A DNA stretch of 64,000 nt from Sphingobacterium corticibacterium (GCF_004208525.1 NZ_SGIT01000001.1:434001-498000); one strand, 5' to 3'. Positions 26,328-33,665 are shown, counted from the first letter of the stretch. The notes: generated by a model from the letters alone, not told the origin. Numbers and translations are program-made.

Positions 26328-28924
26328 TGAAATGGATACTTTTATTGCTTTTGACAAGTAGTCCTTTACTGAATTTATTTGCCAACGAACCGGATTCGGC
26401 GTATATTTTTGCCTATTCTACCGGCAAACAGGATAATAAGGCCGGATTGCATTTTGCATGGAGCCGAGACCAAAAGACATGGCATGCTATCGGCCCGGAG
26501 TTTGCGTTTGTGAAATCGGATTATGGTGTATGGGGTGCAGAAAAGCGGATGTTTTCGCCAGTGCTGACATTCGGTGCAGATGGCTATTGGCATGCGTTAT
26601 GGAGTGTCAATGATCAAGACCCAACTTTTGCTTATGCGAAATCTCCTGATCTCGTGCGTTGGATACCACAGGAATATCCTATTTTGCATCACCGTGATAA
26701 CTGCACGGAAGTAGAGATTCAGGGTGATGGAACAGGAAAACAGTATATTTTATCTTGGATAGGTAACCATACAGGATCGGAAAAGTTTTTCAGTACGAGC
26801 ACGACTGATTTTAAGCATTATACGCCTGTGAAAAAAGCAGATGAGGGTATCCGCATAAATCAAAGAACCCAGGCAAATATTGCTAATCGTACGGAAACCG
26901 GAACCATTCACAAAGTATCGTGGAAACTGATTGAAGGTTTGATTAAACATGTACAAGTTTCCAAGTACAGAAATGCACAACATGCAGAGTTAATGCGTGA
27001 CGATCCAACACGTTTTCGGGATCTCCATCAGCTAGAAGCAAATATTACCGTTCAGGCCAACGAATCCAAGGCAATCAGTGATAAGCTGATCGGGATTTTT
27101 TTTGAAGATATCAATTACGCCGCAGATGGGGGGATATATGCCGAGCTCGTGCAGAATAGAGGGTTTGAGTACCAACCGACGGATAGAAAAAATGACCCGA
27201 ATTGGCACAGTAAGACAGCTTGGAAAACGACAAACAGTGATGTTTCCTTTGCGATCGAAACCGCATCGCCTATTCATGAAAATAATAAGCACTATGCCGT
27301 CTTGACAGTGAACAAGGTTGGTGCTGGATTGCAGAATGAGGGCTTTGATGGGATTTCTTTAAAAGCGAATGCAAAATACGACTTTTCGGTCTTCGCCAAA
27401 ACGATCGATGGAAAGGATGGCCGTTTGAAAATACGCCTGTTAGATGAACACGGTACAATATATGGCGAAACAACAACCGGTGCGTTAACAGAAAATTGGA
27501 AGAAACATGAAGCCGTACTGGTTTCGAAAGGAGATGTCTCCAACGGAAGACTGGAAATAATCCCGCAAGCAGAAGGGAAGATTGCCTTAGATATGGTTTC
27601 CTTATTTCCCCAGGAGACGTTTAACGGACGTAAGAATGGCTTACGTCGGGACTTAGCCCAAGTATTGGCGGATATTAAACCTCGCTTTGTGCGTTTTCCG
27701 GGCGGGTGTGTTGCACACGGACAGGGTATAGAAAATATCTACCACTGGAAAAATACGATCGGGCCATTGGAAGCTCGTAAACCACAGCGCAACCTTTGGG
27801 GCTACCATCAGTCGATGGGATTAGGCTATTACGAATATTTCCAGTTCTGTGCGGATATCGGTGCTGCGCCTATGCCTATCGTAGCGGCTGGAGTTCCTTG
27901 TCAAAATTCGGAAAAATGTGATCATCCGATCGGAGGGCAACAGGGGGGAATTCCATTGGAAGATATGGGCGCGTACATCCAAGATATCTTGGATTTGATT
28001 GAATGGGCAAATGGCGATCCTAAAACAAACAAATGGGCCAAGATGCGTGCGGATGCCGGACATCCTGAACCTTTTAACTTGAAGTATATCGGTGTCGGAA
28101 ACGAAGACTTGATATCGGAAGTATTTATAGAGCGTTTCCAAATGATTTTTGACGCCATCAAGGAGAAATATCCGGATATCGTTGTGATCGGTACAAGTGG
28201 GCCGTGGTCGGAAGGGTCAGACTATGAACGTGGATGGGAAGTCGCTACGGAACTGGGTGTACCGATGATTGATGAACATTACTACCAGACTCCTGGATGG
28301 TATATCCACAATCAGGATTTTTATGATCGCTATGATCGCAGCAAAGCAAAAGTGTATGTGGGAGAATACGCAGCCCATTTACCTAACCGTGCGACCAATA
28401 TGGAAACAGCATTGACGGAGGCCTTGCACCTGATCAATATCGAACGGAATGCCGATGTGGTGAGCATGACCAGTTATGCACCTTTGTTGGCCAAAGAAAA
28501 ACGTACACAGTGGAGTCCGGATCTGATTTACTTCAATAACGACGAGATCAAACCAACGGTAGGGTATTATGTACAAAAACTATTCGGTGTACATGCTGGA
28601 AACGAATATTTTGCCAACCATATCGAACTAAATCACACGGATGAAGCTGTCAGAAAACGTGTTGCCTGTTCGGTCGTAAAAGATGAGGAGAGCGGTGATA
28701 TCATCATCCGCTTGGCGAATTTATTACCTGTAGGCGTAAGTAGTAAAGTGACTTTGGACGGCTTGCTAACGGAAACTGCCAAGGCAACAAAAATGGTATT
28801 GAGCGGCCAACCCGATGCCGATAAAGCACAGCCTGCGACAGCGGAGATTACGGTGGAGAAAGATTGGGCTTACGAAATTCCTCCGTATTCTTTTTCGGTG
28901 ATCAGGGTGTCTAATCCTAAATAA
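26327..28924 (+). CDS. Chimera: degenerate GH43-like N-terminal module fused to a GH51 arabinofuranosidase
   Basis: The 865-residue protein has a signal peptide (about residues 1-19). Residues about 22-190 resemble the start of the two GH43 proteins encoded at 33666-34730 and 36806-38767 (AYIFAY, LHFAWSRDQKTWHAI). However, the catalytic RDP motif of those proteins is replaced by FSP (Ser77-Pro78), and only part of a five-bladed propeller is present. From about residue 240 a complete long-type GH51 follows (KLIGIFFEDINYAADGGIYA), with acid/base Glu593 (VGNEDL) and nucleophile Glu680 (VGEYAAH). The N-module is probably a non-catalytic binding or structural domain; the GH51 part should be active. 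It overlaps the preceding stop codon by 1 base. Confidence 0.87.
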   Translation: MKWILLLLLTSSPLLNLFANEPDSAYIFAYSTGKQDNKAGLHFAWSRDQKTWHAIGPEFAFVKSDYGVWGAEKRMFSPVLTFGADGYWHALWSVNDQDPTFAYAKSPDLVRWIPQEYPILHHRDNCTEVEIQGDGTGKQYILSWIGNHTGSEKFFSTSTTDFKHYTPVKKADEGIRINQRTQANIANRTETGTIHKVSWKLIEGLIKHVQVSKYRNAQHAELMRDDPTRFRDLHQLEANITVQANESKAISDKLIGIFFEDINYAADGGIYAELVQNRGFEYQPTDRKNDPNWHSKTAWKTTNSDVSFAIETASPIHENNKHYAVLTVNKVGAGLQNEGFDGISLKANAKYDFSVFAKTIDGKDGRLKIRLLDEHGTIYGETTTGALTENWKKHEAVLVSKGDVSNGRLEIIPQAEGKIALDMVSLFPQETFNGRKNGLRRDLAQVLADIKPRFVRFPGGCVAHGQGIENIYHWKNTIGPLEARKPQRNLWGYHQSMGLGYYEYFQFCADIGAAPMPIVAAGVPCQNSEKCDHPIGGQQGGIPLEDMGAYIQDILDLIEWANGDPKTNKWAKMRADAGHPEPFNLKYIGVGNEDLISEVFIERFQMIFDAIKEKYPDIVVIGTSGPWSEGSDYERGWEVATELGVPMIDEHYYQTPGWYIHNQDFYDRYDRSKAKVYVGEYAAHLPNRATNMETALTEALHLINIERNADVVSMTSYAPLLAKEKRTQWSPDLIYFNNDEIKPTVGYYVQKLFGVHAGNEYFANHIELNHTDEAVRKRVACSVVKDEESGDIIIRLANLLPVGVSSKVTLDGLLTETAKATKMVLSGQPDADKAQPATAEITVEKDWAYEIPPYSFSVIRVSNPK

Positions 28925-28944
28925 GTGATCGTTCACACGATCAC
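28925..28944. terminator. Small hairpin between convergent genes
   Basis: GTGATCG (28925-28931) pairs with CGATCAC (28938-28944). It has no T run and overlaps the stop codon of the minus-strand FN3 gene, so termination activity is uncertain. Confidence 0.4.
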
Positions 28945-29573
28945 CTTACCATCCACTTCACACTTTCCGTCCAGTCGGAAGCGCCATGCTTATTGCGGGC
29001 GCGGACACGGACCCAGATACACTGCCCGGTGCTATAGCCTTTGATGATATTCTTAAACGATCGGGTAGTGTATCTCATCTCTCCCCAGGCGGGCTCTTTG
29101 GTACCGCTATCGATATGATCGGCGACATTGTACTCGTAGATCATGTCGCGTCCTACCGGTTGGAACGAAAGTACAGCTTCGCCACTGAGGATACTGTCTT
29201 TGAGTACAGGCAAGCCGGGTGTGTCAGGATTAAGCCCTTTTTTCCGTCCTGTGAATACGGGGAAGCCGGATCGGTACAGTATCGTCAGATCCCCATCTGC
29301 AATACGGTTAACGTAGAATGCCAGTTGCTGCAGGAGGATTGCCAATCGTTTCTTGCTTTCCCTTTTTGCTTCGCGCTGCAACAGACTTCCGCTAAGTGCT
29401 TTATGGAGTTTGTCTTCATAGTCTACTATCGCGGTTTTCAGTTCTGGGAGCGTCGGGCTAGGGGATGGAAAAATAGTTTCGTCTTCCAATCCGTGTAGGA
29501 TTGCTTTCGCCTGTACGGCCAAATGGGCATCTTTTGTACGAAAGAAACTTGATTTAGCACGCTGGTATTTCAT
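28941..29573 (-). CDS. Fibronectin type III-like domain protein of unknown function
   Basis: The 210-residue protein lacks a signal peptide. The N-terminal half (about 1-95) is charged and helical, starting KYQRAKSSFFRTKDAHLAVQ and containing LQREAKRESKKRLAILLQQL. The C-terminal half (about 115-210) resembles a fibronectin III sandwich, ending TGQCIWVRVRARNKHGASDW. I recall similar short proteins in Sphingobacteriaceae, but their function is not known to me. It has a good promoter (29656-29687), stands alone, and separates two glycan loci. A cytoplasmic adaptor role is possible but speculative. Confidence 0.72.
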   Translation of the reverse strand: MKYQRAKSSFFRTKDAHLAVQAKAILHGLEDETIFPSPSPTLPELKTAIVDYEDKLHKALSGSLLQREAKRESKKRLAILLQQLAFYVNRIADGDLTILYRSGFPVFTGRKKGLNPDTPGLPVLKDSILSGEAVLSFQPVGRDMIYEYNVADHIDSGTKEPAWGEMRYTTRSFKNIIKGYSTGQCIWVRVRARNKHGASDWTESVKWMVR

Positions 29574-29655
29574 CTTTTCTCTTTAATCGATTGGGTTTGT
29601 CCGGTAGGTTTTTACTTGCGTCCGAAAACAAACTGCTTGCTCCCGAAATGCCTGC

Positions 29656-29687
29656 TAAATATAGCTAAAAGTAGCTGCTTAAGCAAA
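29656..29687 (-). promoter_or_regulatory. Predicted promoter of the FN3-domain gene
   Basis: On the minus strand TTTG (29684-29687) is followed by a 20-bp spacer and TATATTTA (29656-29663), close to TAnnTTTG. The leader would be about 75 bases. Confidence 0.55.
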
Positions 29688-29881
29688 ATTCCTGTTTACT
29701 TTTTGTGTAAGAGTAGACAGTTTTTTGAAGAAAGAAACATGTTGTTGGTTGATAGTAACCTCTTCCTCGAAGAAAGGAACCACTTGGTCCGATAACACAA
29801 TAAGGTGAATTACAGGTATGCGTAGTATTGTTGTAATGTTACGTAATCTACGCGAGATCAAAATACTTTCCGATAAAAAAC

Positions 29882-29943
29882 GAATGGTAATCGGAAAAAA
29901 GCAAATGGTAATCTGAGAAAGGTAGAATGGTTTTCTGAAAAAG
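29882..29943. repeat. Three degenerate tandem repeats of about 21 bp
   Basis: Three copies of the pattern AATGGTAATCGGAAAAA, with substitutions, begin near 29882, 29903 and 29925, with a period of 21-22 bp. The third copy runs into the larger repeat that follows. Confidence 0.65.
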
Positions 29944-30104
29944 TGTCTAGGTCTAGCAATAAAGCCGCTGTTCTTTCGGGAAAAAGTAGCTAGTAACTAA
30001 CTAAAAGGGAATGGGGGCAGCGAAAGAGTGTTTAGGTCTAGCACTAAAGCCATTGCTCTTTCGGAAAATGTGAGTGGAAGTCAGCAGAAAGGGAAGGGGG
30101 TGGC
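29937..30104. repeat. Tandem pair of about 84-bp imperfect repeats
   Basis: Unit 1 (29937-30021) and unit 2 (30022-30104) share a strongly conserved first half, such as TAGGTCTAGC, TAAAGCC and CTCTTTCGG with about six mismatches in 43 bases, and a conserved tail AAAGGGAA-GGGG. The middle is diverged. The function is unknown. Confidence 0.7.
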
Positions 30105-30401
30105 AAAAAAGGGAACTGTTTTGCTAACAAAGAAAATAGGAACGGAGGGAAAGTGTTTATTTTTTTGTGTTGTCTATATACATATAGGAAAAAGCCGGAT
30201 ATCTGTTTGCGAAAAGAAAACCGTGGTCTTGTAAAAGTGGATGGTAAATCTAAAAATGTACTTGCAGCTGCCGAGAAACCAGTTAGCTTTCCACTCGGCT
30301 CCGTTCGGAAAGCACAAAACCCGCATAGGAACGGCCCGAAAGGGATGTGGAAAAGACCAAAAGTGAACACCTTTTGCTAAGAAGTAGTTATATTTTTAAT
30401 G

Positions 30402-30415
30402 ATGTTACGTAACAT
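30402..30415. repeat. 14-bp perfect palindrome related to a site at 29836
   Basis: ATGTTACGTAACAT is a perfect palindrome 30 bp downstream of the minus-strand lipoprotein gene end. ATGTTACGTAA also occurs at 29836-29846, about 570 bp away on the other side of the repeat segment. Confidence 0.55.
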
Positions 30416-30443
30416 TGTTGTAAGTTTACCGATTCTTCGCCGC

Positions 30444-30833
30444 TTACTCACTTGTAGACAGCAACTCAAAGCCACTGAAACAATTTCCTGCTTGCAGCAT
30501 AATATTCAATTTTATTGGTTCTTCACTTTGGCTTTCATTAAAAGTGACTTTGATAGCACTGTTGTTTATTTTCTCAAAAACAAATCCATCATTTTCGACT
30601 ACAAATGCGTCTTTTAGCGGCTTGTCCTGAAGATCAACCTCACGACCATTAGCCGAGATACCACTAACCCACCACCCATTATTTTTTTTCACGCTAACAA
30701 AGAAAATTTTTTCTGCTCCTTCAACAATTGGCTTATCGACCTTAATCACCAAAGGAGAATCACAAGTACCATCTAAGTTATCCTTGCAAGAAATGCTACT
30801 GAATAATAAAAGCAACAATAATAGTCTTTTCAT
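30444..30833 (-). CDS. Small lipoprotein of unknown function
   Basis: The 129-residue product has a hydrophobic signal and lipobox SSISC (Cys16). The mature part (about 113 residues) is beta-rich, with KNNGWWVSGISANGREVDL in the middle and two further cysteines (CDSP near residue 24, NCFSG near residue 117) that could form a disulfide. No family was recognised. It has its own promoter (30924-30954). Downstream lies the 870-bp gene-free segment. Short lipoproteins of this type are common in Bacteroidetes and this one need not be related to the flanking glycan genes. Confidence 0.7.
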   Translation of the reverse strand: MKRLLLLLLLFSSISCKDNLDGTCDSPLVIKVDKPIVEGAEKIFFVSVKKNNGWWVSGISANGREVDLQDKPLKDAFVVENDGFVFEKINNSAIKVTFNESQSEEPIKLNIMLQAGNCFSGFELLSTSE

Positions 30834-30923
30834 AATCTAATACGTTTTCTAAGACTAACGAAGAGGATAGCATTTTTGCTACAAAAAAATAGACAGATTG
30901 CGGTTTCTTGATTTATTCTGCTT

Positions 30924-30954
30924 CAAAAATATTGACACAAAAGCCAACAACAAT
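30924..30954 (-). promoter_or_regulatory. Predicted promoter of the small lipoprotein gene
   Basis: On the minus strand ATTG (30951-30954), a 19-bp spacer and TATTTTTG (30924-30931) match the Bacteroidetes consensus. The leader would be about 85 bases. Confidence 0.55.
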
Positions 30955-30981
30955 AACGATGGACGTCTCATTATCTTACAG

Positions 30982-32043
30982 TTATTTTAAATTCTCCTTA
31001 AAAAAAGTTTCCAACTTGTCAAATGGAATCAAATCAATCTTATCGTACAAATCCACGTGTACAGCGTTTGGAATAATCACCAGCTCTTTTGGCTCTGCTG
31101 CTGCTTTATAAGTATCTTCACTGAAATAACGAGAATGCGCATTTTCTCCTGCAATCAAAAGCGTTGGTCTTGGCGAAATCTCTTTGATGTACGTCAAAAT
31201 AGGCATATTCATAAATGGTATTGGGGTGGTAATTGTCCACGCATTTCCTGAATTTACCGAACGTTCGTGATAGCCTCTTGGTGTCATATAATAATCGTGG
31301 TATTCGATTTGAAACTGTGCCTCTCCGCCACTCAATTTGTTATACGGAGGTTGATAGGCAGGAGTACCGTTTTCAGCGTCTTTCCAACGTTGTTCGCCTA
31401 ATTGCTCTAATATTTGGGTACGTTGTTCCAATGTCGTAGCGTCATTATAGCCTTTTGACATGACTCTCGTCATATCGTACATACTTGTCGTGGCTACGGC
31501 TTTCACACGTTTGTCAATGGCAGTAGCATTCAAGGCGAATCCCGCCCAACCACAAATCCCGATAATACCAATTTTATTACGGTCAATGTTTTTCTGAATA
31601 CCTAAAAAATCTACCGCGGCACTAAAATCCTCCGTACTGATGTCCGGCGAAGCAACATTACGAGGTTCTCCACCGCTTTCGCCTGTATAGGAGGGGTCAA
31701 AAGCCAATACTGCAAAGCCACGTTCTGCCATTTGGTTGGCATACAAACCCGACGACTGCTCTTTTACCGCTCCGAAAGGCCCACTAATGGCCAGTGCCGG
31801 GAAAGGCTCATTGCCTAGGTGTCCGGCAGGCAAGTATAGATCTCCTGTCAATGTTATTCCGTAACGGTTTTTGAAGGTTACTTTTTGGCGTGTTACCTTA
31901 TCGCTTAACTCAAAAGTATACTGTTCTGTTTTTGCTGTATCGTTCATAGTCGTTGAATTTTCGTTATTCGTATTTCTATTTTGGTTGCAGGACTGACCTA
32001 AAAACATTAGGATCGTAACAGCTAAAATTGATACTCTTTTCAT
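30982..32043 (-). CDS. Lipoprotein alpha/beta hydrolase with a cysteine nucleophile (dienelactone hydrolase-like)
   Basis: The 353-residue protein has lipobox FLGQSC (Cys19). The mature protein is an alpha/beta hydrolase. The nucleophile elbow reads GICGWAG with Cys164 in place of the usual Ser, as in dienelactone hydrolases and a known group of Bacteroidetes hydrolases. The likely catalytic His is in NAVHVDLYD near residue 333. The TSMYDMTRVMSKGYND block is shared with that group. The gene lies 12 bp after the sugar O-acetyltransferase gene and is probably the last gene of the AraC-controlled unit. An esterase or deacylase is plausible; the substrate is unknown. Confidence 0.85.
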   Translation of the reverse strand: MKRVSILAVTILMFLGQSCNQNRNTNNENSTTMNDTAKTEQYTFELSDKVTRQKVTFKNRYGITLTGDLYLPAGHLGNEPFPALAISGPFGAVKEQSSGLYANQMAERGFAVLAFDPSYTGESGGEPRNVASPDISTEDFSAAVDFLGIQKNIDRNKIGIIGICGWAGFALNATAIDKRVKAVATTSMYDMTRVMSKGYNDATTLEQRTQILEQLGEQRWKDAENGTPAYQPPYNKLSGGEAQFQIEYHDYYMTPRGYHERSVNSGNAWTITTPIPFMNMPILTYIKEISPRPTLLIAGENAHSRYFSEDTYKAAAEPKELVIIPNAVHVDLYDKIDLIPFDKLETFFKENLK

Positions 32044-32055
32044 TTTATTTCTAAT

Positions 32056-32616
32056 TTAAATTGTCTTCATGATTTTCGCTGGAATGCCACCCACCACGGT
32101 GTTATCTGGAACGTCTTTTGATACGACCGCACCCGATGCCACAATCGCATTTTCGCCAATGGTAACGCCTTGCAATATGGTTGCTCCTGCACCAATCCAA
32201 GCGTTCTTTTTGATGTGGATAGGTTTAGGCATGAGTGCATGTCTGTTCTCGGGTTCTAGAAGATGCCCCTCTGATAACAAACTGACTTTTGGAGCTATCA
32301 ATACGTTATCTTCAATGGTAATTCCTCCTAAATCCAAGAAAGTACAATCGAAATTGATGAATACATTTTTACCGATTTTGGTATGCTTTCCGTAGTTGAT
32401 ATACAAAGGTGTGAAAACAGCAACACTTTCGTCGATTTCCGTATCTGTGATTTGGCTCAACAAATCCCTGATATCTTTCGGATCTGTTGCGCTGTTCATC
32501 TGTACCAATAATTCTTTCGTCTTATAGGAAGCCTCACGCATTTTATAGGCTTGTGGGTCGTTAGGTAAAATGGTTTCGCCATTGCGTAACCGTTTAAAAA
32601 TATCTGTGGTTTGCAT
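32056..32616 (-). CDS. Sugar O-acetyltransferase (hexapeptide-repeat, maltose/galactoside type)
   Basis: The 186-residue protein has an N-terminal maltose acetyltransferase-like cap (about residues 5-60) and a left-handed beta-helix of hexapeptide repeats (about 70-180, such as IGKNVFINFDC, IGAGATILQGVTIGENAIV and VPDNTVVGGIPAKIM). The catalytic His is probably the one in LLSEGHLLEPENR. It would acetylate a sugar hydroxyl using acetyl-CoA in the cytoplasm. It lies between the AraC regulator and the hydrolase, all on the minus strand, and its upstream region carries paired AraC-type repeats and a -7 element. Confidence 0.9.
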   Translation of the reverse strand: MQTTDIFKRLRNGETILPNDPQAYKMREASYKTKELLVQMNSATDPKDIRDLLSQITDTEIDESVAVFTPLYINYGKHTKIGKNVFINFDCTFLDLGGITIEDNVLIAPKVSLLSEGHLLEPENRHALMPKPIHIKKNAWIGAGATILQGVTIGENAIVASGAVVSKDVPDNTVVGGIPAKIMKTI

Positions 32617-32635
32617 TGTATAACTTTTTACAATA

Positions 32636-32643
32636 CAAAGTTA
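32636..32643 (-). promoter_or_regulatory. -7 element of the acetyltransferase promoter
   Basis: The minus strand reads TAACTTTG, an exact TAnnTTTG match without a -33 element. Its far edge is 26 bp from the operator pair at 32669-32702, the same distance as at the araC promoter. Confidence 0.6.
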
Positions 32644-32668
32644 AAGACAAAGCCTCACAGTAAGTTTT

Positions 32669-32702
32669 CTGTAAGGCTCAAATTGTTTTGCTGTAAAGCT
32701 CA
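32669..32702. promoter_or_regulatory. Paired AraC-type operator upstream of the acetyltransferase gene
   Basis: Direct repeats CTGTAAGGCTCA (32669-32680) and CTGTAAAGCTCA (32691-32702) are spaced 22 bp start to start, two DNA turns, joined by AATTGTTTTG. A nearly identical pair precedes the araC gene. GCCTCACAG at 32652-32660 is a possible inverted third half-site. Confidence 0.72.
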
Positions 32703-32705
32703 GTT

Positions 32706-33533
32706 TTAAATTTCGGTGGGAGTTATTCCGTATTGTTTTTTAAATACTGTAGAAAAGTGGGAAAGGTTTTTAAATCCGACTTCCATACAGACGTCCTGCA
32801 CTTTTTTGTTTTCTTCTTTCAGCTTGATGTAAGCCATTTCCAAACGCTTTTTTATCAGCCATTTTTGCGGAGTGAGGCTGCTTATTTTTTTGAAATCCCG
32901 TTTAAATGTTGCTAAACTCCGTCCTGTAAATGATGCGATTTGTTCCATCGAAAGGTCGTCCGTATAATTATTATTAAGGAAATCCAAGAGATCGATTTTC
33001 CACGGTTCGGCAAAGTCGAACAGTATCGGGTAAAGCATTTCATTATTGTTCAGCAAGGCATAAATTCCCTCCAATAATTTCAGGTGAACAATGCCCTCAG
33101 TTGGTTTTACGTTGCTGTCAAAATACGGTGTAAGCGACTGAAACAAACTTTCAATATCAGGTGTTTTATTTAGTTTGAAAACGTTTTTATCGGAAATTTT
33201 TATGTCTTTCGGAATCTTCGATTTGTTCATTTTGCTGTAAAACTCACGCAATACCTTACGCTGAAACACAAGTGAAATACCTTTGTACAATTCCTTGCCC
33301 TTGCTGTTTTTGTACATAGTCAATCTGTGATCCCGTCTTATAAAGACGCATTCACCTGCTTTTATGGTTATCCGTTTATTTCTGTCCTCTATTACTTGTT
33401 CGCCCGAATACAGATATAACAAAACGTGTTCGGGTTTTGAATGGACACAATGCGTGCCGCTTTCAGAAAAACACGAAAGGAATATATCTGAGTAGCTTAT
33501 AGTCTGAAAGGCATCGTCTTGTTGCTCTGCCAT
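32706..33533 (-). CDS. AraC-family transcriptional regulator
   Basis: The 275-residue protein has an N-terminal cupin-like sensing domain (about 1-160, including IKAGECVFIRRDHRLTMY) and a C-terminal AraC DNA-binding domain (about 175-275) with two helix-turn-helices: DLSMEQIASFTGRSLATFKR and QDVCMEVGFKNLSHFSTVFK. It ends in a standard KQYGITPTEI. It is the first gene of a minus-strand unit with the O-acetyltransferase and hydrolase. The same paired repeat occurs upstream of its own start and of the acetyltransferase gene, so it probably activates both promoters. Confidence 0.92.
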   Translation of the reverse strand: MAEQQDDAFQTISYSDIFLSCFSESGTHCVHSKPEHVLLYLYSGEQVIEDRNKRITIKAGECVFIRRDHRLTMYKNSKGKELYKGISLVFQRKVLREFYSKMNKSKIPKDIKISDKNVFKLNKTPDIESLFQSLTPYFDSNVKPTEGIVHLKLLEGIYALLNNNEMLYPILFDFAEPWKIDLLDFLNNNYTDDLSMEQIASFTGRSLATFKRDFKKISSLTPQKWLIKKRLEMAYIKLKEENKKVQDVCMEVGFKNLSHFSTVFKKQYGITPTEI

Positions 33534-33559
33534 AATTTTGTTGTTGTTATATTGAAGTC

Positions 33560-33567
33560 CAAAATTA
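33560..33567 (-). promoter_or_regulatory. -7 element of the araC-type gene
   Basis: The minus strand reads TAATTTTG, an exact TAnnTTTG match, 27 bp before the ATG and 26 bp from the operator pair. Confidence 0.6.
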
Positions 33568-33592
33568 GAGATTTTGTTTTTGCTTTAGTTTG

Positions 33593-33626
33593 CTATAAGG
33601 TTCAAATTGTTTTTCTGTAAAGCTCA
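33593..33626. promoter_or_regulatory. Paired AraC-type operator upstream of the araC-type gene
   Basis: CTATAAGGTTCA (33593-33604) and CTGTAAAGCTCA (33615-33626) are direct repeats at 22-bp spacing, joined by AATTGTTTTT. They copy the site at 32669-32702 in sequence, spacing and distance to the -7 element. Confidence 0.72.
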
Positions 33627-33665
33627 ATCTATTGCAGAGAAGTATCTAGCAACTATATTTTAAAT

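Larger units (their letters stand above)
29574..30443. other. 870-bp gene-free segment with nested repeats
   Basis: No credible ORF was found on either strand. It contains the FN3 gene promoter, three degenerate tandem repeats of about 21 bp (29882-29943), a tandem pair of about 84-bp imperfect repeats (29937-30104), and two sites sharing ATTGTTGTAA and ATGTTACGTAA (29827-29846 and 30402-30423). From about 29880 to 30370 the plus strand is rich in A and G. No transposase, tRNA or known RNA was recognised. Confidence 0.7.

Noticed and set aside
26327..26920. Frameshift or sequencing error joining separate GH43 and GH51 genes
   Set aside because: The frame is continuous, there is one signal peptide at the start, and the linker to GH51 is open without stop codons. 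A real fusion is the simpler reading.
28986..29498. 170-codon plus-strand frame opposite the FN3-domain gene
   Set aside because: It lies fully antisense to the FN3 gene, which has a coherent domain structure and promoter. The antisense translation has no domain features.
29882..30104. Possible CRISPR array
   Set aside because: The repeats are degenerate, directly adjacent without unique spacers, and no cas gene is in the window.
30044..30370. 108-codon minus-strand frame in the gene-free segment
   Set aside because: Low-complexity composition (F, P and S rich, as expected from reading a purine-rich strand in reverse), no recognisable motif and no promoter. Taken as chance.
29574..30443. 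Possible insertion sequence or transposase remnant
   Set aside because: No transposase-like frame, no clear terminal inverted repeats with target duplication, and no homology to known IS families was recognised. Kept only as a repeat-rich segment.
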